From assembly GCA_903813345.2 (NCBI GenBank), contig CAIIXF020000004.1, positions 8,389,525 through 8,453,524 of the forward strand: 64,000 nucleotides of DNA, read 5' to 3'. The DNA comes from Owenia fusiformis (Eukaryota > Annelida > Polychaeta > Sabellida > Oweniidae). A model generated the notes under the pieces. The model was not told the DNA's origin. It worked only from the letters and a program-made list of their open reading frames with translations, and ran no database searches. The translations under genes were made by a program, and so were the position numbers. Of the stretch, positions 46,231-58,571 are shown piece by piece. Within the stretch, counting starts at the first letter, position 1. The number at the start of each line of letters is the position of its first letter.

Positions 46231-46812
46231 AGGTATAGTGCTGATATATAATAATAAAGGGTGCGTTTTCAAACTAAACAGAGTGCTCCTACCAAAATAA
46301 ATTTGCCTACATACCCCCGAGACTCTTATCTGATAGATAGAATGCACAAATAAAACAAAAGTTTTGCTATTATAGGTAAAAAGTTCTCTTGAAATTTCGA
46401 AGTGAAATGTTACCTGTTAATTCTGTTCATGGTCCGCCATTTTTGCTGAAGTTACCCTGAAACTAAACGAAATCATTAGAAAAACATGGCACACATTGTG
46501 CGCATGTGCAGCAAAGTTTTAACCAATCAGATTATTTGATTATTTTGTGCACATGAATTATTTGCTTCTGAGCACTTACAAGCTTACCACAGTCCACAAA
46601 CCTGGCAGAGACTATCCTAAGCCTACTTCATTTTGGCGAGATTTCAGCTCAAACTCGTGACAAATGCACTATGCATACGCTGGTGTGAAGCCTTGAAGAC
46701 ACTCATTTTGGTAAATATGATTTATGGTGTATACTTTTCTGCAGTTTGTTGGAGTTTGAAAATTAAACGACTGATCAATTAATATATGGGGGGGCATATA
46801 TACCAGCACTAT
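46231..46812. mobile_element. Possible element with TATAGTGCTG ends in the GGTA array
   Basis: TATAGTGCTGATATATA at the left and TATATACCAGCACTATA at the right form inverted ends, and GGTA repeats lie on both outer sides. No clean target duplication can be read. The interior has no supported gene. Confidence 0.45.
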
Positions 46813-46954
46813 AGGTAGGTCTTGCCCGAAGTCAGCCAGTCCGAGTACGGGCCTCTAGGTACATGTAGGTAGGTTCAGGCGGGGGTACAGGTACGTAGGT
46901 AAATGTTCGGTAGGTACATGTAGGTAGGTATAGGGAGGTAGGTAAAGGTAGGTA

Positions 46955-48383
46955 GGGTTTTCGTAAAACACCGACCGCCGACCACCGACCAGTCACTCTC
47001 CACAGTTGGGTACATGTGGTCGATGGTCGGCTGACGGTCTTTTACATAAAGATGAAAAAATGCAAAATTAGAAGTAAAACTAAAACTGGGAATCCAATGA
47101 CTATAGTACCTTTACTAGGTCGTGATTTAAAAACGTATAATTATCATTTCAAATCACGATGAAAACGTTACATCGTCGTGGTGTGTAATGTCATATTTTT
47201 AAGTGATGTTTCAGTTGTTAGAAGACCAATTTCATCCTGGTTAGTCACTTTGAAAAAAAACGCACGTAACATTGCATTAAGTTCATTCTTCATTCATATG
47301 AAACGCAATAACAAAAACACACAAACATCGTCGATGTTGACGTCGTAACGTTATGTTTGATTTCTCAGTTGTTAAACGTCAACTGGTAAAAAACTACATT
47401 TGATATGACAAAAAAAGCTTTCTAATGGTGTACTGAAATGGTAAGTCACTTTTAATCCCGATAAGAGAACGCATGTAACATTATATCGTGTTCAGTATTC
47501 AGTAGGCTATGACGATAACAAATCATTTTTGTTTCGAAATTGTTAAATTTCAGTAAAAAATTAGGATAGATTCCCGTAGAAACGATAGGTTGGTTAATGA
47601 TAGGTAAGGACCTAAGGCAGGGCAATTACTGTAAAACGGGTAATTTTGACACCGGGAAATTTTAGCGATTTTTCAATTTTAGGGGGTTTTAGCGCGGGAA
47701 ATTTTAGCGAAATGAAGATTAATCTTTAAAAAATCAAATTAGCGAAATGCATTACAAATTTTATCATTTATGGCAGAAGAATGAATAACGGACATGACTT
47801 TCATGTTCAATTAACACCTTTTATCTTTATATTTACTACTAATACTACTAGTATTTCACTGATGGATGGCTATTTATCCTTCAGATATTGAAAGAAACAT
47901 ACGATTTAAAAATATTTACCTTTTTCAAATTAAAAACCGGAAGTCCAGCACTGAACGAAAAGCTCCTTAAATACTAGTATTCATGTAGTTTCCCGGGAAT
48001 TTGCAAATTTTAGCGCCGGGTTTATTTTAGCCCCGGTTTATTTTAGCGAATTGAATTTTTAGCGAAACTATAGCGATCGCTGACAATCGCTAACAATTAC
48101 CCCTCGCTAACAATACCCGTTTTACAGTAATCGAGAGGAGACGGTCATGACCAATTTGTTTGCTTGCCATTCGTTGCAAGGTACAAAATCGGTAAAAACG
48201 TTGCCTAGTCCAACGATTGACATTCAAAATCAAATTATTAATATTCTAAGGCTACAAATATGTTCGGTGTTTTACATGATATGGTCGGTCTTTTACACAT
48301 TTTCTTCAAACCCTGTTTTGAGGCTACCAGTGGAAAACACCGACCGGTCGGTGGTCGGTGGGGTCGGTCTTTTCCGAAAACCC
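46955..48383. mobile_element. 1.4-kb DNA transposon with GGTCGGTGGTCGG-rich ends
   Basis: The ends GGGTTTTCG...CACCGACC and their inverted match at 48330-48383 bound 1,429 bp. Both flanks read AGGTAGGTA, consistent with an 8-9-bp duplication, though the surrounding GGTA array makes that ambiguous. The interior holds a second, nested element and no transposase. Confidence 0.75.
47625..48131. mobile_element. Nested element with ATTACTGTAAAACGGGTA ends
   Basis: The 18-bp inverted ends ATTACTGTAAAACGGGTA bound 507 bp with sub-terminal repeats of AAATTTTAGCG in both arms. It lies wholly inside the 46955-48383 transposon. No target duplication is obvious. Confidence 0.75.
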
Positions 48384-49373
48384 AGGTAGGTAGGTAAGTA
48401 CACGTAGGTAGGTACATGAAGGTAGATACATGTAAGTAGGAACATGAAGGTATGTACATGTAGGTAGCTACATGTAGGTATAGGTAGAGGAAGGTAGATA
48501 CAGGCAAGTAGGTAGGGAGGTTGGTAGATGTAGATAGGCTCAGGTAGGTGGGGAGTCAAAGATACGATTGCCTAAAAACCATTCACAATACCATATCTAG
48601 TTCCTTCCGATTTATTTTCTTGATTTTTTCGTCAGATTGATGTTTCTCAATACAATTACACAAATGCATTCAAAATGAGAATAGTATTCCATGGAGCAAG
48701 ACGATTATACGAAATCTGGCCGGGCTTGAGCGAAACATTGTTGCGACTAAAAACAAGAAAAAAATCATTTATTATTATAAAATGCATAAATCGCATTTAT
48801 TTCATTCTCTCACTTTTGCATTCAGGTTATGACTCCCTAAACGATTTATAAATAAATAACTGTTTACTGTTCAATCTGTTGCATTGGACAATGTTTCAGG
48901 CTAAATATACTCCTAAAAAAAGTTAAGGACCCGTGGTTTTCCTCATACAGTCATAGGTTAACATGTTAACCCCCATATTTGTTTGAACGATTATTTTCTA
49001 AGCAGGGAACAAAAGAAATACTAATAAAGTAAATAAATCTGTATCTTGATTCTATTCCCTATAAAGTCCGCAACATTTCAATGTTATATCTCCAATACAT
49101 TGGGTCAAAATTGATGAATTTCATGCTTAACAAAAATGGCAGATCCCATGTTAAACAAATGGGGAATGGTGGCTTAGGGGCAACTCAAATTTTGGGATAT
49201 CTATTCAGTGAAACATTTGTTGAAGAAATTTCATGAGTAGAAAATCGAATGGTTTTACATTTTACATGCTAAATGTCTAGCTTATATTGGTAAAATTAGC
49301 GTTATAGAGTAATTTTGACCACCTCACTGACCACCTGTGTTATTTCAATAAGAGGATCCTTAAAAGAATTACT

Positions 49374-50098
49374 AAAGGAGGAGGGAAATTAGCGCAACAG
49401 ATTTTGGATAGTCATATGTTTGATTTTGGCCATTTTCTGAGGATTTAAACAATTGCATATGTTAGGCCAATGCATTACCTCCAGGAAAAAAACTTCTAGA
49501 GATGATAAAATAATTTCGACTTTGAGACAGGGTAGATGCAAACAACCCACCCACATGTTTTTTCTGAAATGTTTTCCTAATTTTCGACCCCTTCCATCCC
49601 TGCTTTTTTAATTTTTCTTGCATCAATATGTTGCATTTTGACACATAGCTACATACTTTAAAGGAATAAGTGATTCCTTAAAGGGTTTTAAAGATACCCA
49701 TTATGGGTGACCAAACTTAGCTGAAAGCAATGATTTTTCCTATGGGAAAATAACATGGGAAATATTGTTTTCCACTTTATCTAAAAGGAATCATTTATTC
49801 CTTTTAAGGGATTAACTGTGTGTCAAAACGCAATGTATTGATGCAAGAAAAATTAAAAAAGCAAGGATGGAAGGGGTTGAAAATCAGGAAAACATTTCAG
49901 AAAAAACATGTGGGTGGGTTGTTTGCATCTACCCTGTCAGCCTGTCTCAAAGTTGAAATTATTTTATCATCTCTAGAAGTGATTTTCCTGGAGGTAATGA
50001 ATTCGCCTAACATATGCAACAGTTTAAATCCCCAGAAAATGGCCAAAATCAAACATATGACTGTCCAAAATCTGTTGCGCTAACTTCCCTCCTCCTTT
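49374..50098. mobile_element. Foldback element, full copy (725 bp)
   Basis: The arms of about 280 bp are inverted copies of each other, starting AAAGGAGGAGGGAA and including TTAGCGCAACAGATTTTGGA and CCCTTCCATCCCTGCTTTTT. The centre (about 49650-49820) is a diverged copy of the TTAA-flanked element seen at 13596-13763. Open frames in both arms (49462-49644 and 49820-50083) encode the same peptide in opposite directions and are not genes. Confidence 0.9.
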
Positions 50099-50663
50099 GA
50101 AACCATTTATTTTTGTAAAACACGTTTGCGGGTTTTCAGATTTTTAAAGAAAAAAAATCTAAAATGATAGATTTAGGTTCACACTTCCTCTCAGATACGG
50201 CCTAAACGTCCAGCTCAGCCCCCCCCCCCCCCAAGGACAGAGAAGCCTGCTGGCTTTTTGCCCAAGCAAAGTAAGATCGACGAAACTGGTAGGTGCTGTT
50301 GCCAAATCATAGGCCTTTCAATCAATTTAATGGGTGGGGGGGGGGGTATATACCTTGTATTTTAGTTGAGTGTGTGTAGTGTGTACATAGTATGTGTTTT
50401 TGAAAACCTTGAAGCTTCTGAGTTCTGAGCGTTTCTAAACCAACCAAAATCAGTACAATCTAGTTTGATCAACATTTTCATGTTCCTCATGTTTTTGTAA
50501 GGTGAATCTAGGTTTATGTTCACCACTTTAAGTGAAATTTTTGGCCAGAGAAGTAAGAAACAGCCTGCCAAAAATTAGCCTGAGAAAAAATGATATGGCT
50601 GGTTAAAATCTGGCTGGCCTGCCAAAATGTCTCGGTTAAAAAAATACCTATTTCATGCACTGT

Positions 50664-51290
50664 ACAACCTTGTTAGATATAACAGCTTGAAGCCCATTTT
50701 ATAGTGTCAGTGGCCAAGTTTAAAGCTTGAAGCTAAATCTATTGGCATTAAGTGAGAATTAGGATTAGTTATTGTGTAAAAGTCTGTCCTGCTGACAATG
50801 TCCTTAGTAAGCTAAAATGGCTAAATTACCTAAAAAGTCTATAATTTCAGGCTATAATGATCATATCATACACGGTTGAAATGGAACCAAAATTAGATCA
50901 GTCAGAACTTGGAATGTCCATCCTCCTAAGCAGGTGTCCAGAATCCGTACCTCCGGTAAAAAGAAAGAAGTATTCTGGATTTTGAAGCCCTGTGATCGGA
51001 GGATGGGAATGTCTTACCCATTATATTCTGGAGGGGTCAAAATGTAAATTGTATACAATGTGCAGGCATTGACAATGATAAAGATATTAAATTTTGAATT
51101 TGAAAGAGTTTTTGCAAATTACCTGATTGGCATTTGAAATACATACAGTGAAACAGCGAATCCAAACGCATATGGGACCAGCCAAAAATGTTGCCAAAAA
51201 GGATTTGCAGGTGTCCTCATTACGTTCACAATAACAGGTTTTATGGGCCGAGTCAATATTTTAATGTCTTAAAAACATCATAGTCCACCC
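50664..51290. repeat. Long dispersed repeat, copy 2
   Basis: Counterpart of 28515-29100, with an extra stretch at about 50935-51000 bounded by CCAGAATCC and ATTCTGGATT. Confidence 0.75.
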
Positions 51291-51609
51291 GTGTAGCCAG
51301 AAGCACTCGTTGCCATAAGTTGCGCCCTCAAAACCCGGGTTTGCCGTCATCCAAACCCGCCTTTGCAAAAAAACGAACGGTACATTATTTGACTCGTTCG
51401 TGTTATTTTCGATGATTTTAAAATCAGAATTTTCATTGCTTTTATTAGAAGGGTTCCTAGTAATTAACTCTTAACTATGGATATGTTGACTAACTGCAAC
51501 GGACTTTTAACGAGATGTTTTGCGCATAGGGTTATAAAGTGCCCAGTATGATGAACAAGCTCACTGGCGGATCTGGGGGGACAGCCCCCCTTCCAAAAAG
51601 CCCCAAATT

Positions 51610-51726
51610 CACAGGCAATGGAACATAGAAATAATCCCACCCCACTCTCTATATATAAGTAAATAGATATTTATTTACTTATATACAGAGAGTGGGGGGG
51701 ATTATTTCTATGTTCCATTGCCTGTG
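51610..51726. repeat. 117-bp near-perfect palindrome
   Basis: Arms of about 57 bp, from CACAGGCAATGGAACATAGA to its complement, meet at about 51668 with almost no spacer. CACTGGCGGATC-type strings just outside suggest a MITE family related to 60069-60288. Confidence 0.8.
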
Positions 51727-52340
51727 CCCAAATTAGTGGGCCTTTTTGGGCATTACTGGACCTTTTTTACCTGAACTGTTTTGTCAGCCTTGGAAGTTGC
51801 ACCCCCACCCCTGCAGTGGCCGATCCAGAAATTAACAAGGGGGGGGGCAAATTTTGAATATGTAAAAAAATTTCTTAGCTTGCGCCCTTAAAACCCCAAA
51901 TTTGGTCCAATTTTGAAAAAAAAGTTAAGGCCCATTTTTGATAAATTGGCCAAAAAATGCCAAATTATGCCCAAAAAAACATTTTTAAGGCCTTCCAAAA
52001 AGATTTCCAATAAGAAAAAAATTCTGGGCCCACCAAAGGGGGTCAGGTCCTAGTGTTCTTTGAGAGCAATTAGTAAATACATTGACGGGTTTGTGAAATG
52101 GATTAATTCTAGCACAATCAAGTATATCTGTTGACACAATCAAGCACAATTGTCACAATCAATCTCTATCTAAAATTACTATATCATGTCATGTCATATC
52201 ATGATCAAATCCCTTCAAGAGATCTTTTTATTGGGTCTAGTAATGCAAATGAGGAGTTGTACATTTAAAATTGAATCATGTTTAATCATGTCAATGGGAA
52301 TGAATTGAAGAGATGAAGAGAACATTAACAAGTAAATACA

Positions 52341-52500
52341 ATATCAAGTCATTTGGGAGTTGAACCCAAACCAAAGAATATTACTTCCTTGGTGAAGCCC
52401 ACACAACTTTGAACAATATTGTATAAACACATTTATGTTCATTTTTGACAAAACTTGCCCTCTGCTTTTACAAGGACTTGGGACCTTCTAGCTAGGCTAG
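52341..52500 (-). repeat. tRNA-like short repeat, copy 1
   Basis: On the minus strand, TTGGGTTCAACTCCCAA forms a T-arm-like stem-loop and is preceded by an anticodon-arm-like hairpin. Similar copies are at 58430-58568 and 60010-60068 plus 60289-60360. This resembles a tRNA-derived SINE; the class is inferred. Confidence 0.5.
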
Positions 52501-52759
52501 GTAGCATTACAAGTTTGTCGGTCTTCACTGTTCACTAAACTTGGACACTCGATCGCTTAGCGGCTTTGCCCTCCATCTTGTTCTTCTCCACTCTTTTGCT
52601 AGAGGATTTTGTACTCCTGTGTATGCGACTTCAGGAACAAAGGCCAGATTAACCAGGAAACAGCTAGTCCCTAGTAGGAGCAATCATAACGTACCTTGGA
52701 GCGGGATCTGGAGGAGCACTTGCACTGGAGGTGAATGGTTAGAATTTCAAGAAGAATCC

Positions 52760-52916
52760 TCCTCTTCACTCATGACACTCCTTCACCAGCTGTGTTCTTG
52801 GGTAGATCGAACATGCGGGGATCATCCACGCTGGCTGAGGGCAGTGCTGCCACCTTCTTGTCCTTCGGGAGGGGTTCTGCTGATGAAGCACTTGCACTTG
52901 ACAGGGGTATCCTATC
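52760..52916 (-). pseudogene. Possible exon remnant, unidentified
   Basis: The minus strand encodes LSSASASSAEPLPKDKKVAA and DDPRMFDLPKNTAGEGVS before a stop. The composition is protein-like and better than the overlapping plus-strand frame of 183 codons, which has no recognisable features. It lies downstream (minus direction) of the exon-like segments at 56222-56635 and 55249-55368, so it may belong to the same broken gene. Confidence 0.3.
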
Positions 52917-53879
52917 CTAGGGTGTTTCACCAGTTTCAACTATTTTTTCAAATCAAGATTGAGTTTTGCCCAGTTGGTCTCTTGATAAAGGAAAACAAGT
53001 ACAAAAAATTCAGTCAAATCCATTGGGGTTTAGACCTCCCCCTATCGCATATTGTAACACTCATTTACTACCATGTTAATAATATTGTCTGAAAATTGCA
53101 GAAAGTGCCATTTTCATCATGTTTGAGACCCATTTTATACCAAAGGCACTAGAATGATTTGCATGAAATTAATTTAGAATGTTGTTCAATATGTGTTTGA
53201 GCCATGGTAAAACATAGGAGATGGTACTCTGCCTCATTTCTGAGAAAATGATTGTTAAGCATTGATTCATAAAAATGTGCTATACATCAAGGTTGCCAAC
53301 TTGCGTCAGTATTTCAGCAAGATTCAGGCATTGATAGAATGAATTCTAGAGGACCTATATGATCCTCAAAATTACAGATGCAACAGATCAGGCTATCGGG
53401 TTTTACCTCCTAACAGCTCAGGAGCAGTCTCTCCCATTTTCAGGGGAGCATAATTCGACAAGAAAAACAGCAACTCCACGGAGTAGCAAATCCCACCGAA
53501 CATAACACATTTTGATAATTAGTGGCCATCTTGAACAGAGTATATCAGGTTCTAAATTTTAAACTACTGTTGAGTAGATATGACCCACACTGTATTTCAA
53601 GCTATGGCAGGTGGTGGGAGGTCAACAGTAATTTCAACCTTGTTTACATACCTGTGTCCTTCCTGAGAGGGGTGGACTATTTCTGGAGCTATTTCTACAT
53701 CAAACACATTAAGCCTAAACTAGCCAACTGCACTGTTGCAGCAGAGTGTCTTAGTGGAAGGATGGCTAGATGAGATTGCTGCATGGACCCTGTGCTCATT
53801 CCACCTTGCTAAACCTTCCGGAAATGCAAGGCACTGGCCCTGGTTCCTTAAAGTAAAGTTCAATCATTTTTAAACATTT

Positions 53880-54760
53880 TAATAATAATATACATAACCA
53901 GAACAACGGCAAAGCCAAAGCGTAGCGAATCCCATCGAACAGAAATGGCTGGCATTTTTACAAACAAAGCGCAAATATCATAAAACAACACACCAGAAAG
54001 GCCATCATTTTCAAAATGGTTGCTCACAAGCCAAGTTGTCATCAGAAGAAATAATATGCTTTTAAGTAGCCACCTCTAAAATTTTTGAAAAATCGCACAC
54101 GTACTTGTAAAATAACACACATAAAAATGGTGGCCATTTTTCAAAATGGCCGACTACTCCCCAAAGTTTTATTAGACAATGTGCCATGCTTAAAGTATTC
54201 ACATATCAAATATGAACAAAATCGCTCCACTACTTTTCGAGTTATAGTAAAATACGTTAAAAAGGCGGCCATTTTTCAAAATGTTTTTCAAAATGGCCGC
54301 CTTCTACCAAAAGTGTCATAGGACAGTGTGCCATGCTTATAGTATTCACATACCAAATATGAACAAAATTGCTCCACTACTTTCCGAGTTATAGTAAAAT
54401 ACGTTAAAATGGCGGCCATTTTTCAAAATGTTTTTCAAAATGGCCGCCTTCTACCAAAAGTGTAATAGGACAGTGTGCCATGCTGAAAGTATTCACATAC
54501 CAAATATGAACTAAATCGCTCCACTACTTTTCGAGTTATAGTAAAATACATTAAAATGGCGGCCATTTTTCAAAATGGCCACCTTCTACCAAAAGTGTCA
54601 TAGGACAGTGTGCAATGCTTATAGTATTCACATACCAAATATGAACAAAATCGGGCCAACGGTATTTGAGTTATTGCCCGGACGGACGGACAGACGGATG
54701 GATGTATGTACGGACGGAGGCATTCCCTATATCCCTCCGAACTTCGTTCGATGGGATAAT
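53880..54760. repeat. Tandem repeat of about 120-150 bp with a CGGACGGACGGACAG tail
   Basis: At least four units contain CATACCAAATATGAACAAAA, CGAGTTATAGTAAAATAC and AAAATGGCGGCCATTTTTCA. The last unit runs into GCCCGGACGGACGGACAG and then CCCTCCGAACTTCGTTCG. GGCGGCCATTTT...AAAATGGCCGCC makes each unit partly palindromic. Confidence 0.85.
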
Positions 54761-55248
54761 AATATTATATTATATATATTTTAAGACCCCATCAAAGCAG
54801 TATTCACATATGCTAATATTTAAAAAATTCTCTGAGACAGTCTGCATTGTCAGACACTACAAAATTATTTATCAAATAGATAAAGGCCCCATGTCAAGTT
54901 TGGATATATAGTTTTAATCATTTAAATATTACTTTTTATGACTTAAAAAACTATTTAGATAGGTTGCCCACTTTGTAATTTTCAAATATTTGAATTTTAA
55001 ATGGGGCCTTTAATTTCTTCAGAATATTCCAAATAAGAAACTCACCTGGTATGATTGTGAAAAGACGCAAGCCATGTTGAGCCCCGGGGACATCTGTAGA
55101 TGGGAAGTGTTACCCTACCTTTCACTAATGTCCCAACCTCCATGTACAGAGGAACAGGTTCTCAGATCTAGGTCCAGAAGTTGTGCTCGATAGTATTGCG
55201 TCCATCTCTACCTTTAAAGGTATTGAATGCTTAAAATAATTATCCGAC

Positions 55249-55368
55249 CTTGGGGGACTTTGGGATTTGGGAAACGATTGAAGGACCACATCTCCTGTTG
55301 CTTGCAGCAGCTCTGTATCTGTCACATCATCTGTGAAAAGATCCTCTTGCTGCCCTTTCTTCACTCCA
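55249..55368 (-). CDS. Exon-like segment of an unidentified gene
   Basis: After an acceptor TTATTTACAG the minus strand encodes GVKKGQQEDLFTDDVTDTEL followed by LQATGDVVLQSFPKSQSPP, then AAG|GTCGGA in the donor position. A paralogous segment at 59751-59858 aligns across the exon and into the intron (ATAATTATTTTAA) and has a better donor, GTGAGA. I do not recognise the protein. The acidic, polar composition and the conserved splice ends suggest a real exon in the past, perhaps now decayed here at the donor. Confidence 0.45.
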
Positions 55369-55593
55369 CTGTAAATAAAATAGGTCCATTTCAAAAGATT
55401 AATGTGAAAAATATGTATTATGATGAGTATAACATACAATGCATTTGCCAGTTTGATCACTTGTGTGCAACAAAGGGTTAGGCTGACATGAGTGGAAAAC
55501 TCTGGGGAAGCCCCTAGGATCATTAAGCGGATTCATTAATAAAATCATTATATATCGGACTCAAGATATCATTTGATTTTTAAGATATGTTGA

Positions 55594-55767
55594 CAGGGTT
55601 TTCATTAGCAGCAAGCAAGAGGCAATTTTCACCTGTTGTTTTCACAAAATCGCCTGTTGTTTTCAGGGATTTTTCAACTTTTCCATGTTAAATTTATGAT
55701 TTCCATAAATTTTTCCTGTTGTTTTCTTTTATTTAGCCTGTTGTGAGAAATTCTAGTGAAACCCCTG
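55594..55767. mobile_element. CATTAGCAGCAAGCAA element, complete copy (174 bp)
   Basis: Imperfect inverted ends CAGGGTTTTCATTAG / CTAGTGAAACCCCTG bound the repeat also seen at 23084-23225 and 33026-33190. Confidence 0.7.
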
Positions 55768-56221
55768 TGTTTTTGTAATACTATAGAGTTCACATTAGCT
55801 TCGTCAGGTTTCAAAATAATTTTATAACATGTTTGTACATACTAGGAATATTATTTGAGGTGTAACAAAAAATTGTTACATACACTGTACTGTAACAATT
55901 TTTTTTATACCTCAATCAAACATTTAAACACTAATATATTCACTGTAACAGTGTATATCTTTCAGTGTTTGAATGTTTGATTTCTAAATTTCTACATATT
56001 GTGGATCAAAAAAAATTTTGCATGTGTAAAAACTTGAAATAATACTGGGGCCATTCAGAATAATGCTAGAAATAAGACTAGAGCTCTTAACAGCTCCAAA
56101 ATATTTTTTAGCATGTACGCACATATAAGAATATTGCTCGGGCTATTAAGAAAATTCTTACTGCGATTTCCCTGAAATGTTTTACATGTACGTACATGAG
56201 AAAATGGATCTATATACTTAA

Positions 56222-56635
56222 TCAGCTTCTGGGGTCTTTTCTTGGAACCCTTTAACTTCTTCATCTCTAAGGCCTCTTTGCCCTCAAGAAATGCCATAAG
56301 GTACTTGACCAGGGCTGCCTTGATCTGGCTCAGGGATGCAGGAGTTGCACACTCTTTGTCGACAGATTCTACAATGTATGCAGCATACCCAAAGAATTCT
56401 TTACAAGCCACTTGAAGGTCTGGCCTCTGAAGGCAGCAAACTGTAACATGAAGTGAGGGAGCCAATCCCACTCTTCCTTCGCACAAGGGTCAGTTTTCTT
56501 TGCTTGTGCCAGCACCTCAGCTAGGGCCATGGCCCTCCCAACAGGCTTCCTCGCCTTATTGACTTGGGCAGCTTTTGCAGCTTTCTTGCTCAGACACAGC
56601 TTTCCACTCAATAGTCTAACGAAGAGGCTAGACAT
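56222..56635 (-). pseudogene. Unidentified coding segment with a frame change
   Basis: From an ATG at 56635, soon after an acceptor TATGTTTCAG, the minus strand encodes MSSLFVRLLSGKLCLSKKAA, then AMALAEVLAQAKKTDPCAKE and EWDWLPHFMLQFAAFRGQTF. The frame then ends, while a second frame continues in protein-like fashion: VACKEFFGYAAYIVESVDKE, then IKAALVKYLMAFLEGKEALE and KKLKGSKKRPQKLIKYIDPF. The two halves overlap near 56410-56430, so a one-base change probably broke a single exon; a short intron is possible. Upstream at 57035-56995 there is a small exon-like stretch with donor TTG|GTAAGT that cannot join in frame and may be 5' UTR. The helical, lysine-rich protein is not one I recognise; it could be a domesticated or transposon-encoded protein. 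Confidence 0.5.
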
Positions 56636-57035
56636 ATTCTGAAACATACCCCCAGGTTATTTTTCTTATTTGTGATCATTTGAGGGCCAATTCTTTGCTA
56701 GACTCTAACACTAAACTGCTAAATGTCAAGAATAAGGCTCTTAGTTCTTCATTTCAAAAGTCTGAGAAAAGTAAACATCAAAACTACGACTCGAAACCCG
56801 CATATATATTTTTTGAAAAAATGAAAGAATGTTTCCTGCTACAATGAAGCTGTTTATACCCTCTCAGTTCGTCAGAAATCGCCGATGAGTTTTCAAAGTA
56901 CCAGTAGATCTAAAAAAATCCGTTTTTTGAAATATTTCAAAATTCGATCGATCATTTCGTAGAGAAATACTTCGATTTTAGAGTGGAAACTTACCAATTC
57001 TCGTCTCTGGGTAGATATTCTTCAAAACATACCAT

Positions 57036-58427
57036 GGTTTTGCTATGAAAAAGAGTTATCACGGAGTAAATCCAACTCAAAGTACGCATTTTCTTCATAC
57101 ACGATGACCCACTTAAGTTTCCTGCGCACATTTCTTGCGCATGAGAGTAAAATCAACTTCCGGTTTACTCTCATACAGGAAGTCAGTGTAAAATTGTTCA
57201 AAATAGGTCCCACAAATTCTTCTCATATGCCATAACCATGCTGTTTCGTTGCTTATTTTACATTTCAATATTGATATAAGATCCCTATGTATCATTTCCC
57301 TTAAATTGGTGAAATTTACACCATTAATAAAAGAGAACATACCCCCTCATTGGAGCAGACGTTTTGTACGACTTTTCGTTGACATTGATAACTGGTCCCG
57401 GGCAACTGGCAGTGGTTCATCAACTCATAGTATCCCTATCATGTCATCATGTAGATAGTCTTTAAAAACCTATTATTTGAGCCAATGACACTTAAATATA
57501 CAACAGTTGGTAGCCCTGGATGCCTTGGCGCTGAGCTAGTTTGACACCTTTATGCCCTTTGGAGGGAATTCCCTGGGAAACCCCTTGGGGTCATTGAGTG
57601 CATATGATTAAATAAATAATTTATTTAATAAATATATCTGGTGTTTTCCAGTGGTTTATTTCATTTAAGCCAAAAGGACATCAAAACAATTAATTACCAG
57701 TCTTACCCTGTGATTCAAGCACTGCCAAGCACAGCCAAGCATCAATCAAGCACCATTGGGACTTTATTCCAGCACCATTTAAAGGCAGAAGCAGATCTAG
57801 CAAAATCCAGATGGTTACTCTTTACAAAAATTGTTTAGTTTCAAAATATTTTGGACTCATAGCATTCCTTGTCATGCCTAGTTTCATGGGCTTTCAATAT
57901 TCTATTGAAAGCCCATGCTATTTTCTAAAATACCCAAAGTACATGTAGCTCAGCTGTATTATTTGAGAAAAACTTTAGGATTTTTACAATAATACATTCT
58001 ATTTTAATTTTATGGTTACCATTTTTATTTGGGAGAATTTAAACAATTTTCCCCATTTTGGCACACTGAATCCTAATTGATAATTTCACCAGTTCATAAC
58101 ATACAGGTATCATGGATCTTTAGGGAGATATCATATTTTAATTTGAGCCCGAAGGAATATACATGTACATGTATTGGTAGGTCAACTGTACATGTCACTT
58201 GCAATTTGTCTCTCCCAATAGATCTGATTCTCCCGTTAACTGTTCTTTAAATAATTTGAATATTATACTATGTAATTTTAATATGTAATATGCCGCACTG
58301 GGACCTAAGGACCCATGTGCCACTGCTGTAAAAGTGTGTGCAAATAAATAAATAAAAAAATAAACTTTTTAGATGAAACTATGTATATGCTTCTATAAAA
58401 AGCCAAAATAAAAGTGAAATGTGAATA
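57036..58427. other. No supported gene; possible retroposon 3' tail at the right
   Basis: No supported coding sequence. At 58240-58370 the plus strand reads GCCGCACTGGGACC...GTGTGCAAATAAATAAATAAA, which resembles the 3' end of a non-LTR retrotransposon, with no coding part attached. Confidence 0.45.
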
Positions 58428-58429
58428 CT

Positions 58430-58568
58430 ATATCAAGTCATTTGGGAATTGAACCCAATCCAAGGAACGATTAGTTCCATGGTGTAAGCCTACACAACTT
58501 GCAGGATATTTGTATAATCACATCACATTACTTTTGACTTTTTCTTGAAAATACTTTCCGGTTTCACA
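58430..58568 (-). repeat. tRNA-like short repeat, copy 2
   Basis: On the minus strand, a GGAAC...GTTCC hairpin is followed by TTGGATTGGGTTCAATTCCC, giving a five-base-pair T-arm-like stem. The repeat is cut at 58570 by the TA-flanked element and its homology to 52480-52540 resumes at about 59366 (GGGACCTTCTA). Confidence 0.5.
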
Positions 58569-58571
58569 ATA

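Noticed and set aside
49462-50083. Two short genes encoding the same peptide in opposite directions
   Set aside because: They are the two arms of one foldback transposon.
52541-53092. 183-codon plus-strand open frame
   Set aside because: It has no recognisable domain, signal or splice context, and the opposite strand over part of it reads more like protein. Treated as a chance frame.
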